A stretch of 64,000 nucleotides of DNA from Massilia yuzhufengensis (GCF_900112225.1 NZ_FOLD01000015.1:58223-122222), one strand, 5' to 3'. Shown: positions 40,284-52,396, counted from the stretch's first letter. Program-made: numbers and translations. The notes: generated by a model not told the origin, from the sequence alone.

Positions 40284-40550
40284 ATGGCAAATACCGCACA
40301 AGCGCGCAAACGCGCTCGTCAAGCAGTTAAGCAAAACGCGCACAATTCGTCGCAGCGTTCGACCCTGCGTACCGCAATCAAGGCAGTTCGCAAGGCCATC
40401 CAGGCTGGCGACAAGGCCGCTGCAACCACCATCTTCCAGCAATCGGTGTCGACCATCGACAGCATCGCTGACAAGAAGATCATCCACAAGAACAAAGCAG
40501 CGCGCCACAAGAGCCGCCTGGCTGCAGCCCTGAAGGCACTGGCCGCCTAA
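40284..40550 (+). CDS. rpsT: 30S ribosomal protein S20
   Basis: 88 residues, the usual length. ATG 40284 gives the canonical [27 protein letters not shown] longer open frame to 40248 is upstream noise. The protein is highly basic and helical, with [19 protein letters not shown] at the end. It binds 16S rRNA helix 44 early in assembly. RBS TAGGAA lies seven bases upstream. Own promoter and own terminator make it monocistronic. Confidence 0.97.
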   Translation: MANTAQARKRARQAVKQNAHNSSQRSTLRTAIKAVRKAIQAGDKAAATTIFQQSVSTIDSIADKKIIHKNKAARHKSRLAAALKALAA

Positions 40551-40601
40551 GAGCGACGTGCGTGCGGCCAAGGCCGCGCAGGCAGTTCTGTGCAGAGAAA
40601 G

Positions 40602-40633
40602 ACCCGCCCGACTTTTGGTTCGGCGGGTTTTTT
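40602..40633 (+). terminator. Intrinsic terminator of rpsT
   Basis: ACCCGCC (40602-40608) pairs with GGCGGGT (40622-40628), followed by a six-base T run. It lies about 50 bases after the rpsT stop. Confidence 0.82.
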
Positions 40634-40690
40634 CGCTTGTCGGGCCCGCGGCTACCGAAGGCGGAACGCCTAAAAGCCGTGGCGCACAGT

Positions 40691-40742
40691 AAAATACTGG
40701 TGCATAATGTGAAACGCCCGTCTTATGTCTTATAGAAGACTT
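40691..40742 (+). promoter_or_regulatory. Promoter/operator module of monomeric icd (copy 1)
   Basis: AAAATACTGGTGCATAATG (40691-40709), with CATAAT as probable -10, then 17 variable bases, then GTCTTATAGAAGACTT (40727-40742), a GTCTT-N4-AAGAC palindrome. Both conserved blocks and the 17-base spacing recur exactly before the second icd gene at 43919-43970. Here an extra GTCTTAT half-site sits directly before the palindrome. Confidence 0.75.
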
Positions 40743-40813
40743 CGGCTTGAGACCAGAGCGTTACCACCCGTTTTAGACACCGCGCGACCGCGCGCGCATC
40801 GAGGAAAAAGCGT

Positions 40814-43048
<2,235 letters not shown>

Positions 43049-43072
43049 TTAGTCAGCGTTGAGCTGACATAG

Positions 43073-43101
43073 AAACGCCGGCCTGAGGCCGGCGTTTTTT
43101 T
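43073..43101 (+). terminator. Intrinsic terminator of monomeric icd
   Basis: An 11-bp stem (43073-43083 with 43087-43097) with a TGA loop, ending in a T run. It lies 25 bases after the stop. Confidence 0.87.
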
Positions 43102-43141
43102 ATCGTGTGAGCACCGCGACTATTTTCTTCAGCCACCAGCT

Positions 43142-43198
43142 CGTCGTACCGGCGAAGGCCGAAATAGTGCCACTGGCACTATTTCGCCTAATTTTCGC
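43142..43198. repeat. REP-like palindromic repeat, copy 1 (variant)
   Basis: GTCGTAC, then a small CGGC/GCCG hairpin, then a perfect 12-bp hairpin (43160-43171 with 43175-43186, loop ACT), then CCTAATTTTCGC. The GTCGTAC start, CCACTGGC loop and CCTAATTTT end are shared with the copies at 48880 and 63552, but the parts are in another order. Confidence 0.65.
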
Positions 43199-43221
43199 GA
43201 TCACTCGATGGCGCTGACTTC

Positions 43222-43255
43222 GGGATGGAAATTGGGTCCCGGCCTGCGCCGGGAC
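43222..43255. repeat. REP-like repeat, inverted partial copy
   Basis: AAATTGGG followed by GTCCCGGC-CTGC-GCCGGGAC (8-bp stem) is the reverse orientation of the TTCCCGC hairpin and CCCAATTT end of the 63.55 kb copy. A matching stand-alone hairpin is at 48806-48825. It fills the 250-base gap between icd and rluE together with copy 1. Confidence 0.55.
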
Positions 43256-43298
43256 GGCGGTTCAACGGGGAGTGGTGGAAAACGGGCAGCGGGGAAGC

Positions 43299-43865
43299 TC
43301 AACCGCCAACCCGCAGCGCCTCCGCTTCCACCTCCACGAACTCCCCCGGCATCAACGGATGCGTCGCCAGCGAAAACGCCCCGATACTGCTCCTCATCAG
43401 GCGCAGCGTCGGCAGCCCCACCGCCGCCGTCATCCTGCGTACCTGCCGGTTCTTCCCTTCTTCGAGCGTGATCGCGATCCAGCTGGTCGGCTTGTCCGCG
43501 CGCGCCCGGATGGGGGGATTGCGTGGCCACAGCCATGCCGGTTCCGCGATCTGCACCGCCTTGCAGGGCTTGGTGACAAAATCGCCCAGGTCCAGCGGCG
43601 CCTGCAGCCGCGCCAGCGCGGCCGCATCCACCACGCCATCGACCTGCACCAGGTAGGTCTTGGCTTCCTTGTGGTCCGGGTGCGCGATCTTGTGCTGCAG
43701 CTTGCCGTCGTCGGTGAGCAGCATCAGGCCTTCGCTGTCGGCGTCGAGGCGGCCGGCGGGGTAGATGTTGGGAATGGCCAGGTAATCGGCCAGCGATTCC
43801 CGGCCCTCCTGTGGCGAAAACTGGCACAGGACTTGGAAGGGTTTATTGAAGAGGATCAGAGGCAT
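43299..43865 (-). CDS. rluE: 23S rRNA pseudouridine synthase RluE-like
   Basis: 188 residues. The start MPLILFNKPFQVLCQF and the catalytic motif GRLDADSEGLMLLTDDG with the Asp nucleophile are typical of the RluE/RsuA group. AWLWPRNPPIRARADKPTSW and ITLEEGKNRQVRRMTAAVGLPTLRLMR match RluE closely. It isomerises a uridine in helix 89 of 23S rRNA (U2457 in E. coli). No N-terminal S4 domain, as expected for RluE. It lies between and on the opposite strand from the two icd genes, facing the first and diverging from the second. Confidence 0.9.
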   Translation of the reverse strand: MPLILFNKPFQVLCQFSPQEGRESLADYLAIPNIYPAGRLDADSEGLMLLTDDGKLQHKIAHPDHKEAKTYLVQVDGVVDAAALARLQAPLDLGDFVTKPCKAVQIAEPAWLWPRNPPIRARADKPTSWIAITLEEGKNRQVRRMTAAVGLPTLRLMRSSIGAFSLATHPLMPGEFVEVEAEALRVGG

Positions 43866-43918
43866 GAATCGAGATTGGGGAACTAATATGTCTTAAGGCT
43901 CGTCGCGTAGCGCCCTGG

Positions 43919-43970
43919 AAAATACTGGTGCATAATGCAAGACGCGACAAGGGTGTCTTATAGAAGACTT
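43919..43970 (+). promoter_or_regulatory. Promoter/operator module of dimeric icd (copy 2)
   Basis: AAAATACTGGTGCATAATG (43919-43937) and GTCTTATAGAAGACTT (43955-43970) are identical to the module before the other icd gene, with the same 17-base spacing. The palindrome would sit just downstream of the transcription start, the typical place for a repressor operator. GCGC six bases before the first block is also shared. Confidence 0.75.
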
Positions 43971-44066
43971 GCAGCGCAGATTTTGTCATTCCGCGCATTG
44001 TAATTCAGATCGCAGGCCAGCCTCGGCCAACATTGGCCAGCGCCGCGACCACATTGGGAGAACACA

Positions 44067-45320
44067 ATGTACCAACATATCAACGTGCCGGCCGACGGCC
44101 AGAAAATCACCGTCAACGCCGATTTTTCGCTCAGTGTGCCGGACAATCCGGTCATCCCCTACATCGAGGGTGACGGCACCGGGGGCGACATCACCCCGGT
44201 GATGATCCGGGTCGTCGATGCGGCCGTGGAAAAATCCTATGGCGGCGCGCGCAAGATCAGCTGGATGGAAATCTATGCCGGCGAAAAATCCACCAATGTG
44301 TATGGTCCGGACGTGTGGCTGCCGTCGGAAACGCTCGAGGTGCTGAAAGACTATGTGGTCTCGATCAAGGGCCCGTTGACCACGCCGGTGGGCGGCGGCA
44401 TCCGGTCGCTCAATGTCGCGCTGCGCCAGGAACTCGACCTGTACGTCTGCCTGCGCCCGGTGCGCTATTTTGCCGGCGTGCCGTCGCCGTTGAAGCAGCC
44501 GGAGAAAACCGACATGGTGATCTTCCGCGAGAACTCGGAAGACATCTACGCCGGCATCGAATGGGCCGAAGGCTCGGCCGAGGTGAAGAAAGTGATCAAG
44601 TTCCTCACCGAGGAAATGGGCGTCAAGAAGATCCGCTTCCCGGAAACCTCGGGCCTGGGCATCAAGCCGGTCTCGCGCGAAGGCACCGAGCGCCTGGTGC
44701 GCAAGGCGATCCAGTATGCAGTCGACAACGACAAGCCATCGGTGACGATTGTCCACAAGGGCAATATCATGAAATACACCGAAGGCGGCTTCCGCGACTG
44801 GGCCTACGCGCTGGCGCAAAAGGAGTTTGGCGCCGAGCTGATCGACGGCGGCCCGTGGTGCAAGTTCAAGAACCAGCGCACCGGCCGCGAGATCACGATC
44901 AAGGATTCGATCGCCGACGCATTCCTGCAGCAGATCCTGCTGCGCCCGGCCGAGTACAGCGTGATCGCCACCCTGAACCTGAACGGCGACTATATCTCGG
45001 ACGCGCTGGCGGCCCAGGTCGGCGGCATCGGCATCGCACCGGGCGCGAATATGTCGAATTCGGTGGCGATGTTCGAGGCGACCCACGGCACCGCACCGAA
45101 ATACGCCGGCAAGGATTACGTGAACCCGGGTTCGCTGATCCTGTCGGCCGAGATGATGCTGCGCCACATGGGCTGGCTTGAGGCGGCCGACCTCATCATC
45201 GGCTCGATGGAGCGGGCGATCACGTCGAAAAAGGTCACCTATGACTTCGCGCGCCTGATGGAAGGGGCGACCCAGGTATCGTGCTCGGGCTTTGGTGAAG
45301 TGATGATTGAAAACATGTAA
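44067..45320 (+). CDS. icd: NADP-dependent isocitrate dehydrogenase, dimeric type
   Basis: 417 residues, the normal length for the E. coli-like homodimer. [22 protein letters not shown] opens the dinucleotide domain. [37 protein letters not shown] holds substrate contacts, with the Ser of [12 protein letters not shown] being the site phosphorylated in the E. coli enzyme. [26 protein letters not shown] has the metal Asp residues and [19 protein letters not shown] is the NADP site. It catalyses the same TCA step as the monomeric enzyme at 40814. GGGAGAACACA precedes the ATG. Confidence 0.97.
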   Translation: MYQHINVPADGQKITVNADFSLSVPDNPVIPYIEGDGTGGDITPVMIRVVDAAVEKSYGGARKISWMEIYAGEKSTNVYGPDVWLPSETLEVLKDYVVSIKGPLTTPVGGGIRSLNVALRQELDLYVCLRPVRYFAGVPSPLKQPEKTDMVIFRENSEDIYAGIEWAEGSAEVKKVIKFLTEEMGVKKIRFPETSGLGIKPVSREGTERLVRKAIQYAVDNDKPSVTIVHKGNIMKYTEGGFRDWAYALAQKEFGAELIDGGPWCKFKNQRTGREITIKDSIADAFLQQILLRPAEYSVIATLNLNGDYISDALAAQVGGIGIAPGANMSNSVAMFEATHGTAPKYAGKDYVNPGSLILSAEMMLRHMGWLEAADLIIGSMERAITSKKVTYDFARLMEGATQVSCSGFGEVMIENM

Positions 45321-45351
45321 GGCGGCGCCATATCACTGTAGTGCGGCCCCG

Positions 45352-45375
45352 GCCCCGCTCACGCGGGGCTGTTTT
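45352..45375 (+). terminator. Intrinsic terminator of dimeric icd
   Basis: GCCCCGC-TCAC-GCGGGGC followed by TGTTTT, about 30 bases after the stop codon. Confidence 0.75.
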
Positions 45376-45563
45376 GCTGTTGGCGGAGCCGGCAATGGAA
45401 TGCACTGGGCTTTGCTGGATACGCCGATGAATCCACGGAATTGAGTAGCTCGCAGCAGCGCCCGGGCGCGCAGCCTTGCAAGACGCGCGCACCCTGGTGG
45501 CGGAACTGGCTTATGCTGGCATCCATGGAGGCGGGACAGACAGGGCAGGGACGGCGTGGGACG
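45376..45563 (+). other. Intergenic stretch with no feature seen
   Basis: Between the icd terminator and the cold-shock gene terminator. Small open frames exist but have no start signals or recognisable products. No tRNA or hairpin of note. Confidence 0.5.
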
Positions 45564-45588
45564 AAAGAAACCCCGCCGGAGCGGGGTT
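45564..45588 (-). terminator. Intrinsic terminator of the cold-shock gene
   Basis: AACCCCGC (45569-45576) pairs with GCGGGGTT (45581-45588). On the minus strand the stem is followed by TCTTTCGT. It lies 22 bases beyond the stop of the leftward gene. Confidence 0.7.
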
Positions 45589-45610
45589 CTTCACTTCCAG
45601 GAGGGAGATA

Positions 45611-45814
45611 TTACGTGCCCTGGATGTTGGAAGCTTGCTTGCCTTTCGGGCCCTGCGTGACTTCGAATTGGACTTTTTGACCTTCTTTGAGGGTCTTAAA
45701 ACCGTTCATGTTGATTGCGGAGAAGTGCGCGAACAGATCTTCGCCGCCGTCATCAGGAGTGATGAAGCCAAAGCCTTTGGAATCATTGAACCACTTAACA
45801 GTACCAGTTGCCAT
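45611..45814 (-). CDS. Cold-shock domain protein (CspA family)
   Basis: 67 residues from the ATG at 45814, the standard size. [18 protein letters not shown] contains RNP1 (KGFGFI) and [10 protein letters not shown] holds RNP2. [22 protein letters not shown] is the usual end. It is a single-strand nucleic-acid chaperone. The open frame reaches upstream to 45892, but those residues are not cold-shock-like and represent the 5' leader. The leader (about 45815-45895) is long, as in many csp genes, and contains a 16-base palindrome. Its own terminator lies downstream. Confidence 0.95.
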   Translation of the reverse strand: MATGTVKWFNDSKGFGFITPDDGGEDLFAHFSAINMNGFKTLKEGQKVQFEVTQGPKGKQASNIQGT

Positions 45815-46133
45815 AAAAGAACCTTCAATTAAAAACAAATCACACGAGCCATAAAAGCAAGAAGCTTCTTGCCCCCTCCTCAGCCTGCTCACTTCTTATC
45901 AACAAGTACATAAGTACAATGTCAATAACTGCATTGTTGGTGGAATAATCAGTGAAGTCAAGAGCTTTTGGGGCGCTGTTGCCAAATTTTCCACAGCAGA
46001 GGTAACGGGGCTCTTGATTTCGTCAATTGGATCGCCATCTGCGCATAAATCGGAAACCGCGTAACATGGAAGCACATGAGAACGAGCTGATGTTTACGCT
46101 TGGCACCGACTTTGAAAGCATTAGAATACGCCC
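45815..46133. other. 319-bp divergent gap between the cold-shock gene and clpS
   Basis: Contains the csp leader with the palindrome GCAAGAAGCTTCTTGC at 45857-45872, a TTGACA on the minus strand at 45925-45920 that could be the csp -35, a GTACTTATGTAC palindrome next to it, and the clpS promoter at 46100-46127. No gene is seen. Confidence 0.55.
46100..46127 (+). promoter_or_regulatory. Sigma-70 promoter of clpS, start close to the ATG
   Basis: TTGGCA at 46100 and TAGAAT at 46122 with 16-base spacing. The expected transcription start, about seven bases after the -10, coincides with the ATG at 46134. No Shine-Dalgarno is seen before that ATG. Confidence 0.55.
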
Positions 46134-46436
46134 ATGGCTACGAAGCATGACACCGAACAGCTGCTGGAGCGGCAAACTGTAAAACCGCCACCCCTGTACC
46201 AGGTGGCGTTGCTGAACGACGACTACACGCCGATGGAATTCGTGGTTGCGGTGATTCAGGAGTATTTCAACAAGGACCGCGAAACGGCGACCCAGATCAT
46301 GCTTTCCGTGCACCGTCACGGCAAGGGTGTCTGTGGAGTGTTTTCCAAAGATATAGCGTGTACCAAAGTGGAGTTTGTCTTAACGCATGCGCGTAAGGCG
46401 GGGCATCCCCTGCAATGCGTGATGGAGGAAGTATGA
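46134..46436 (+). CDS. clpS: ATP-dependent Clp protease adaptor ClpS
   Basis: 100 residues. [25 protein letters not shown] is the ClpS signature, with the Asn-Asp-Asp-Tyr residues and Met that line the N-degron pocket. [16 protein letters not shown] and [12 protein letters not shown] hold the His and the ClpA-contact face. It delivers N-end-rule substrates to ClpAP. The stop overlaps the clpA start by four bases. No ribosome binding site is visible before the ATG, which may start a leaderless message. Confidence 0.96.
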   Translation: MATKHDTEQLLERQTVKPPPLYQVALLNDDYTPMEFVVAVIQEYFNKDRETATQIMLSVHRHGKGVCGVFSKDIACTKVEFVLTHARKAGHPLQCVMEEV

Positions 46437-48733
46437 TTGCGCAGGAACTTGAAGTATCCCTACACATGGCCTTTGTCGAAGCCCGCCAGGCACGCCACGA
46501 GTTCATTACCGTGGAACACCTGCTGCTAGCGCTACTCGACAATCCCTCGGCCGCCGAAGTCCTGCGTGCGTGCGCGGTCAATATTGAAGACCTGCGCAAG
46601 ACCTTGACTAACTTTATCGGTGATAACACCCCGACCGTGCCCGGCACGGGCGAGGTCGACACCCAGCCGACGCTTGGCTTCCAGCGCGTGATCCAGCGCG
46701 CCATCATGCACGTGCAGTCGGCGTCCAATGGCAAGAAGGAAGTTACTGGCGCCAATGTGCTGGTGGCGATCTTCGGCGAGAAGGACTCGCACGCGGTGTA
46801 CTACCTGCACCAGCAGGGCGTAACCCGCCTCGACGTAGTCAATTTCATCTCGCACGGCGTGCGCAAGGACCAGCAGCTCGACACCACCAAGGCGTCGGAA
46901 GGCGTGGAAGAAGCGCAGGTCGAAGGCCAGGCCAAGGAAAGCCCGCTCGACCAGTTCACGCAAAACCTGAACAAGGCGGCTGCCGATGGCAAGATCGATC
47001 CGCTGATCGGGCGCGAGGAAGAAGTCGACCGCGTGATCCAGATCCTGTGCCGCCGCCGCAAGAACAATCCGCTGCTGGTCGGCGAAGCCGGTGTCGGCAA
47101 GACCGCGATTGCCGAAGGCCTGGCATGGCGCATCGTCCAGGAAGACGTCCCGGAAATCCTGCAGAACGCCGTCGTGTTCTCGCTCGACATGGGCGCGCTG
47201 CTGGCCGGCACCAAGTACCGCGGCGACTTCGAACAGCGCCTCAAGGCCGTCCTCAAGCAATTGAAGGACACGCCGAACGGCATCCTGTTCATCGACGAGA
47301 TCCACACCATCATCGGCGCCGGTTCGGCCTCGGGCGGCACGCTCGACGCATCGAACCTGCTGAAACCCGCCCTGGCCAACGGCCAGCTCAAGTGCATCGG
47401 CGCGACCACGTTCACGGAATTCCGCGGCGTGTTCGAGAAGGACCACGCACTGAGCCGCCGCTTCCAGAAGGTGGACGTCAACGAACCGTCGGTCGAGCAG
47501 ACCGTGGCGATCCTGCGCGGCCTCAAGTCGCGTTTCGAAGAGCACCACGGCGTCAAGTACTCGTCCTCGGCGCTCACCACCGCGGCGGAACTGGCGGCGC
47601 GCTTCATCAACGACCGCCACCTGCCCGATAAAGCCATCGACGTGATCGACGAAGCCGGTGCCGCCCAGCGCATCCTGCCGAAGTCGAAGCAGAAGAAAAC
47701 CATCGGCAAGACGGAAATCGAGGACATCATCGCGAAGATCGCGCGGATTCCCCCGCAGACCGTCAACCAGGACGACCGCAGCAAGCTGCAGACCATCGAC
47801 CGCGACCTGCGCAACGTGGTGTTCGGCCAGGACCCTGCGATCGACGCGCTGGCTTCGGCCATCAAGATGGCGCGTGCGGGCCTGGGCAAGCAGGACAAGC
47901 CGATCGGTTCCTTCCTGTTCTCCGGTCCTACCGGCGTGGGCAAAACGGAGGTGGCGAAGCAGCTGGCCTTCATCCTCGGCATCGAGCTGATCCGCTTCGA
48001 CATGTCGGAGTACATGGAGCGCCACGCGGTGTCGCGCCTGATCGGTGCGCCGCCGGGCTATGTCGGCTTCGACCAGGGCGGTTTGCTCACGGAAGCCATC
48101 ACCAAGAAGCCGCACGCGGTGCTGCTGCTGGACGAGATTGAAAAAGCCCACCCGGACATTTTCAACATCCTGCTGCAGGTGATGGACCATGGCACCCTGA
48201 CCGACAACAACGGACGCAAGGCCGATTTCCGCAACGTGATCATCATCATGACCACCAATGCGGGCGCCGAGAGCCTGACCAAGCGCTCGGTGGGCTTCGT
48301 GGATTCCAAGCAGGCAGGCGACGAGATGGCCGACATCAAGCGCATGTTCACGCCGGAGTTCCGCAACCGCCTGGACGCGACCATCAGCTTCCGCGCGCTG
48401 GACGAGGACATCATCCTGCGCGTCGTGGACAAGTTCCTGATGCAGCTGGAAGAACAGCTGCACGAGAAGAAGGTGGAAGCCGTCTTCACCGAGAAGCTGC
48501 GCAAGTTCCTGTCCAAGAAGGGCTTCGACCCGCTGATGGGCGCACGCCCGATGTCGCGCCTGATCCAGGACATGATCCGCAAGGCGCTGGCCGACGAGCT
48601 GCTGTTCGGGCGCCTGGTCAACGGCGGGCGGATCACGGTGGACCTGAACGAGAAGGACGACGTGGTGCTCGAGTTCCCGGAAGGGGATGCACTGCCGCCG
48701 CCGGCACCGGCGGAGACGGTGGAGATCGAGTAA
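46433..48733 (+). CDS. clpA: ATP-dependent Clp protease ATPase subunit ClpA
   Basis: 766 residues from ATG 46433, overlapping the clpS stop. The double Clp N-domain begins [34 protein letters not shown]. The first AAA+ module has [36 protein letters not shown], the second [19 protein letters not shown], and [21 protein letters not shown] is the Walker B of the second. The acidic C-terminal tail is short. No ClpB-type middle coiled coil, which separates it from ClpB. It unfolds substrates and feeds ClpP, which is not in the window. A strong terminator follows. Confidence 0.97.
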   Translation: MIAQELEVSLHMAFVEARQARHEFITVEHLLLALLDNPSAAEVLRACAVNIEDLRKTLTNFIGDNTPTVPGTGEVDTQPTLGFQRVIQRAIMHVQSASNGKKEVTGANVLVAIFGEKDSHAVYYLHQQGVTRLDVVNFISHGVRKDQQLDTTKASEGVEEAQVEGQAKESPLDQFTQNLNKAAADGKIDPLIGREEEVDRVIQILCRRRKNNPLLVGEAGVGKTAIAEGLAWRIVQEDVPEILQNAVVFSLDMGALLAGTKYRGDFEQRLKAVLKQLKDTPNGILFIDEIHTIIGAGSASGGTLDASNLLKPALANGQLKCIGATTFTEFRGVFEKDHALSRRFQKVDVNEPSVEQTVAILRGLKSRFEEHHGVKYSSSALTTAAELAARFINDRHLPDKAIDVIDEAGAAQRILPKSKQKKTIGKTEIEDIIAKIARIPPQTVNQDDRSKLQTIDRDLRNVVFGQDPAIDALASAIKMARAGLGKQDKPIGSFLFSGPTGVGKTEVAKQLAFILGIELIRFDMSEYMERHAVSRLIGAPPGYVGFDQGGLLTEAITKKPHAVLLLDEIEKAHPDIFNILLQVMDHGTLTDNNGRKADFRNVIIIMTTNAGAESLTKRSVGFVDSKQAGDEMADIKRMFTPEFRNRLDATISFRALDEDIILRVVDKFLMQLEEQLHEKKVEAVFTEKLRKFLSKKGFDPLMGARPMSRLIQDMIRKALADELLFGRLVNGGRITVDLNEKDDVVLEFPEGDALPPPAPAETVEIE

Positions 48734-48751
48734 AGCTCGCTGCACCTGTAG

Positions 48752-48779
48752 AAACCGCGCTTCGGCGCGGTTTTTTTTT
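48752..48779 (+). terminator. Intrinsic terminator of clpSA
   Basis: AAACCGCGC-TTCG-GCGCGGTTT followed by six more T residues, 18 bases after the stop. Confidence 0.9.
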
Positions 48780-49036
48780 GCGTTTCCGTTACGCGTGTAA
48801 CTTATGTCCCGGCCTTCGCCGGGACGACTGGGCAAGGGTGGCAGACTAGCGGCTTGCCCTTTTTCCTATAAACGTAGCACGTCGTACGCACCACTGGCGC
48901 CTACGACTTCCGGCGAAGGCCGGAAGCCTAATTTTGCCTGCACACCACCCCACGTAAAATTTTGCACGTACGTACGTCGAACGTCCCACCCACCTGTGGC
49001 AAACTCATCCCTTTAAGCAACCCTCGCCACCCGCAC
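48780..49036. other. Gap between clpA and the tricorn-like gene, filled by repeat parts
   Basis: Contains a GTCCCGGC-CTTC-GCCGGGAC hairpin at 48806-48825 and the REP-like copy at 48881-48932. Near 48970 a short ACGTACGTACGT run occurs. The promoter of the next gene was not identified and no gene is seen. Confidence 0.55.
48881..48933. repeat. REP-like palindromic repeat, copy 2
   Basis: GTCGTACGCACC-ACT-GGCGCCTACGAC is an imperfect 12-bp palindrome. CTTCCGGC-GAAG-GCCGGAAG, a perfect 8-bp hairpin, follows, then CCTAATTTTGC. Almost the same order and sequence occur at 63552-63605. Confidence 0.75.
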
Positions 49037-52000
49037 ATGACCGTCTCCCGCACCATCCTCGCGCTGTCGCTCGCGCTCATTGGCAGCCAGGCTGCCGCCG
49101 CCGATCCCTACTTCCGTTTCCCGGCCGTGCGCGGCGACACCATCGTGTTCACCGCCGAGGGCGACCTGTGGCGCACCACGACCGCCGGTGGCAAGGCCAC
49201 CCGGCTGACCACCCACCCGTCGGCGGAAACGCAAGCCGCGATTTCGCACGACGGCAAGTACGTCGCCTTCGCCGCCTCCTACGAGGGCGCGCAGGAAGCC
49301 TATGTGATGCCGATCGAAGGCGGGCTGCCGAAGCGGATCACGTTCGAGAACGGCGGCGTGACGGTGCTGGGCTGGACCGCGCAGGGTGAGGTCCTGGTGA
49401 GTACCGAGAACTCGGTGGGGCCGGCCAAGCACCGCATCGTCGCGGCGCTGGAGCCGGTAAAACTGGCGCGCCGCGTGCTGCCGCTGGCCGACGCCAACGA
49501 CGCCGTGCTGTCGGACGATGGCCGCAGTGTGTTCTTCACGCGCATGGGCCTGTCCATGACCAACGATAACGTGCGCGCCTACCGCGGCGGGGCCCATGCC
49601 CAGCTGTGGCGCTACGAGCTCGGTTCAAAAGGCGAGGCCACCCAGCTGTTCAAGGGCGATACCGCCAACAACCGCCGCGCGATGTGGTGGAATGGCCGCA
49701 TTTACTTCATCAGCGATGCCGGCGGCGCCGACAATATCTGGTCGTCGCTGCCCGACGGGAGCGACCGCAAGGAGCACACTCAGCACAAGGAGTGGGATGT
49801 GCGCACCGCTTCGCTGGGCGACGGCCGCATCGCCTACCAGCTCGGCGCCGACCTGCGCGTGTTCGACATCGCCAGCGGCGCCGACACGCTCGTCAAAGCC
49901 AGCCTGGTCTCGGACTTCGACCAGCAGCGCACGCGCCGCGTGCGTTCGCCGCTCGACGCGCTCACCAGCATCGAGGTGGCCAGCAAGGCCGAGCGCATCG
50001 TGCTGACCGCGCGCGGCAAGGTGACCATCGCCGGCACCGGCACCCAGCGCCGGGTCGAGATCGCCGTGCCGGACGGCGCACGCGCCCGCGGCGCCGTATT
50101 CAGCCACGACGACAGGTGGGTCTACGCGTTTGTCGACAGCACCGGCGAGAACGAGATCTGGCGCTACGCCGCCGACGGCTCGGGCAAGGGCGAGCGCCTG
50201 ACCATCGATGGCGCCAGCCACCGCTCCGGCATCTATCCTTCGCCGGACGGCAAGTACCTGGCCCACACCGACAAGAAAGGCCGCACCTGGCTGCTCGACC
50301 TGGCCGCGAAAACCAATGTCATCATCGACGACGCCAAGCAGGTCGGCGCCGACCGTCCCGACCAGGTGGTGTGGTCGCCCGACAGCCGCAACATCGCCTT
50401 CGTGCGGGTCGGCAGCAGCGAACAGCGCAACCAGATCGGCATGTACCACCTGCCGTCGAAGAGCATGGCGTTTGTCACCACCGATCGCTACACCGCCGAC
50501 GCGCCGGTGTTCTCGCCGGACGGGAAGTGGCTGTACTTCCTGTCGGCGCGCCATTTCAATGTAGGCAATGCCGGCCCGTGGGGCGACCGCAACATGGGAC
50601 CGGTGTTCGACCGCCGCGTCGGCGTCTATGCGCTGGCGCTGCAGCCCGGCGCGCGCTTCCCGTTCAAGGCGGAGGATGAGCTGACCAAGCCGGAGGCGAC
50701 CTCGCCCGAAGCGGCAGCGAAAGCCGCGGTGAAGACCCCGGGTACCGACGAAGCCGACAAGAACGCCGCCGTCGCCGCCGCCACCGCCGCCGCGACTGCG
50801 GCCGCCAGCGCGGCCGCACCGGACAAGGCGAAAGCCCCGACGCCGGCGGTCGACTACGCGGGCCTGCGCGAGCGCCTGTACGAGGTGCCCATCGTGCCGG
50901 GCAACTACCGCGCGCTCGCCATCGACGACAAGCGCCTGTACATCCTGGAATCGGACAATGGCCGCAGCGGCGCGCTCAAGACGCTGGAAATCTCGCGCAG
51001 CAGCCCGCAGCCGGAAATCTTCGTGGCCAACGTGCGCGAATTCGGCCAGAGCACCGATCGCAAGCACATCTTCTACCGCACCTTCCACGCCGCCGGCCCG
51101 GGCGAAATGCTGATCGTCCCGGCCGGCGCCAAGGCGCCCGCCGACCTGACCAAGGCGCGCGTGAAAGTCGACGACTGGGCGGTGAGCACCAACCCGCGCC
51201 TGGAATGGACGCAGATGTTCAACGACGCATGGCGCATGCACCGCGACTTCCTGTACGACGCCAACATGCGCGGCGTCGACTGGAACGCCGCGCGCGCCCG
51301 CTACGCGCCACTGGTCGAGCGCGTGACCGACCGCGCGGAGCTGGACGACGTGCTGGGCATGATGGTGGGCGAAGTCGGGGCGCTGCACTCGCAGATCCGT
51401 CCGGGCGACCAGCGCCGCGCCACGGGCGAAGGCGTGCCTTCGAGCCTGGGCGCGGTGCTCACGCGCGTGGCCGACGGCTTCCGCGTCGACCGTGTCTACC
51501 GCGCCGAGCCGGAGCTGCCGTCCGAACGCGGGCCGCTGTCGGCGCCGGACGTGGGCGTGAAGGAGGGTGATGTCATCACGGCCGTCAACGGCAAGTCGCT
51601 GGTGGAAGCGCGCGACATCGCCGACCTGCTGCTCGACCAGGCCGACAAGCAGGTGCTGCTGCACGTGAAGAGCGCTGGCGGCAAGCCGCGCCCGGTGATC
51701 GTCACCCCGGTGCCGATGGCGCGCCACGCCGCGCTGCGCTATTCGGATTGGGAGCAGGGCAGGGCCCAGCAGGCCGACACGCTTTCGAAGGGCAAGATCG
51801 GCTACCTGCACCTGCGCGCCATGGTGGCGCGCGACATCAATGCGTTTGCGCGCGACTTCTACGCCAACATCAACAAGGAAGGCCTGGTGATCGATGTGCG
51901 CCGCAATAACGGCGGCAACATCGACAGCTGGATCATCGAGAAGCTGCTGCGCCGCTCGTGGGCGTTCTGGAGTTCGAACGGCAACCTGCCGCAGTCGAAC

Positions 52001-52396
52001 ATGCAGAACACCTTCCGCGGCCACCTGGTGGTGCTGATGGACGAGCTGACGTATTCGGATGGCGAGACCTTCGCGGCCGGCGTCAAGGCCCTGAAACTGG
52101 GCCCGCTGGTGGGCAAGCGCACCGCCGGCGCGGGTGTCTGGCTCAGCGACGGCAACGGCCTGTCCGACAACGGCATGGCGCGCGTGGCCGAATTTGGCCA
52201 GTTCGCGGCGGACGGCGAATGGCTGATCGAGGGCGTGGGCGTGACGCCGGACGTCGAGGTGGACAACCTGCCGAACGAAACCTTCGCGGGCCGCGACCGC
52301 CAGCTCGAAGTGGCGATCGAACTGCTGCAGAAGAAGATGCAGGAGCAGCCGGTCAAGCCGTGGAAGCCGGCCGCGATCCCGGCACTGAAGCGCTAA
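49037..52396 (+). CDS. Tricorn-like S41 family peptidase, exported
   Basis: 1119 residues from ATG 49037, which opens a signal peptide (cleavage after AAA near residue 22). The upstream open frame is not signal-like. Two beta-propeller regions of WD/PD40 repeats (for example ISHDGKYVAFAASYEG, PSPDGKYLAHTDKKG, FSPDGKWLYFLSAR) occupy about residues 25-550. An Ala-rich linker (about 555-600) follows, then a tricorn C1 region, a PDZ domain (about 805-895, VKEGDVITAVNGKSL) and an S41 catalytic domain with VLMDELTYSDGETFAAG, where Ser is the nucleophile. Relatives trim peptides. This one is periplasmic or exported. It is monocistronic. Confidence 0.92.
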   Translation: MTVSRTILALSLALIGSQAAAADPYFRFPAVRGDTIVFTAEGDLWRTTTAGGKATRLTTHPSAETQAAISHDGKYVAFAASYEGAQEAYVMPIEGGLPKRITFENGGVTVLGWTAQGEVLVSTENSVGPAKHRIVAALEPVKLARRVLPLADANDAVLSDDGRSVFFTRMGLSMTNDNVRAYRGGAHAQLWRYELGSKGEATQLFKGDTANNRRAMWWNGRIYFISDAGGADNIWSSLPDGSDRKEHTQHKEWDVRTASLGDGRIAYQLGADLRVFDIASGADTLVKASLVSDFDQQRTRRVRSPLDALTSIEVASKAERIVLTARGKVTIAGTGTQRRVEIAVPDGARARGAVFSHDDRWVYAFVDSTGENEIWRYAADGSGKGERLTIDGASHRSGIYPSPDGKYLAHTDKKGRTWLLDLAAKTNVIIDDAKQVGADRPDQVVWSPDSRNIAFVRVGSSEQRNQIGMYHLPSKSMAFVTTDRYTADAPVFSPDGKWLYFLSARHFNVGNAGPWGDRNMGPVFDRRVGVYALALQPGARFPFKAEDELTKPEATSPEAAAKAAVKTPGTDEADKNAAVAAATAAATAAASAAAPDKAKAPTPAVDYAGLRERLYEVPIVPGNYRALAIDDKRLYILESDNGRSGALKTLEISRSSPQPEIFVANVREFGQSTDRKHIFYRTFHAAGPGEMLIVPAGAKAPADLTKARVKVDDWAVSTNPRLEWTQMFNDAWRMHRDFLYDANMRGVDWNAARARYAPLVERVTDRAELDDVLGMMVGEVGALHSQIRPGDQRRATGEGVPSSLGAVLTRVADGFRVDRVYRAEPELPSERGPLSAPDVGVKEGDVITAVNGKSLVEARDIADLLLDQADKQVLLHVKSAGGKPRPVIVTPVPMARHAALRYSDWEQGRAQQADTLSKGKIGYLHLRAMVARDINAFARDFYANINKEGLVIDVRRNNGGNIDSWIIEKLLRRSWAFWSSNGNLPQSNMQNTFRGHLVVLMDELTYSDGETFAAGVKALKLGPLVGKRTAGAGVWLSDGNGLSDNGMARVAEFGQFAADGEWLIEGVGVTPDVEVDNLPNETFAGRDRQLEVAIELLQKKMQEQPVKPWKPAAIPALKR

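Noticed and set aside
45441..45832. Rightward open frames opposite the cold-shock gene
   Set aside because: They overlap the csp coding region and its terminator and have no family features.
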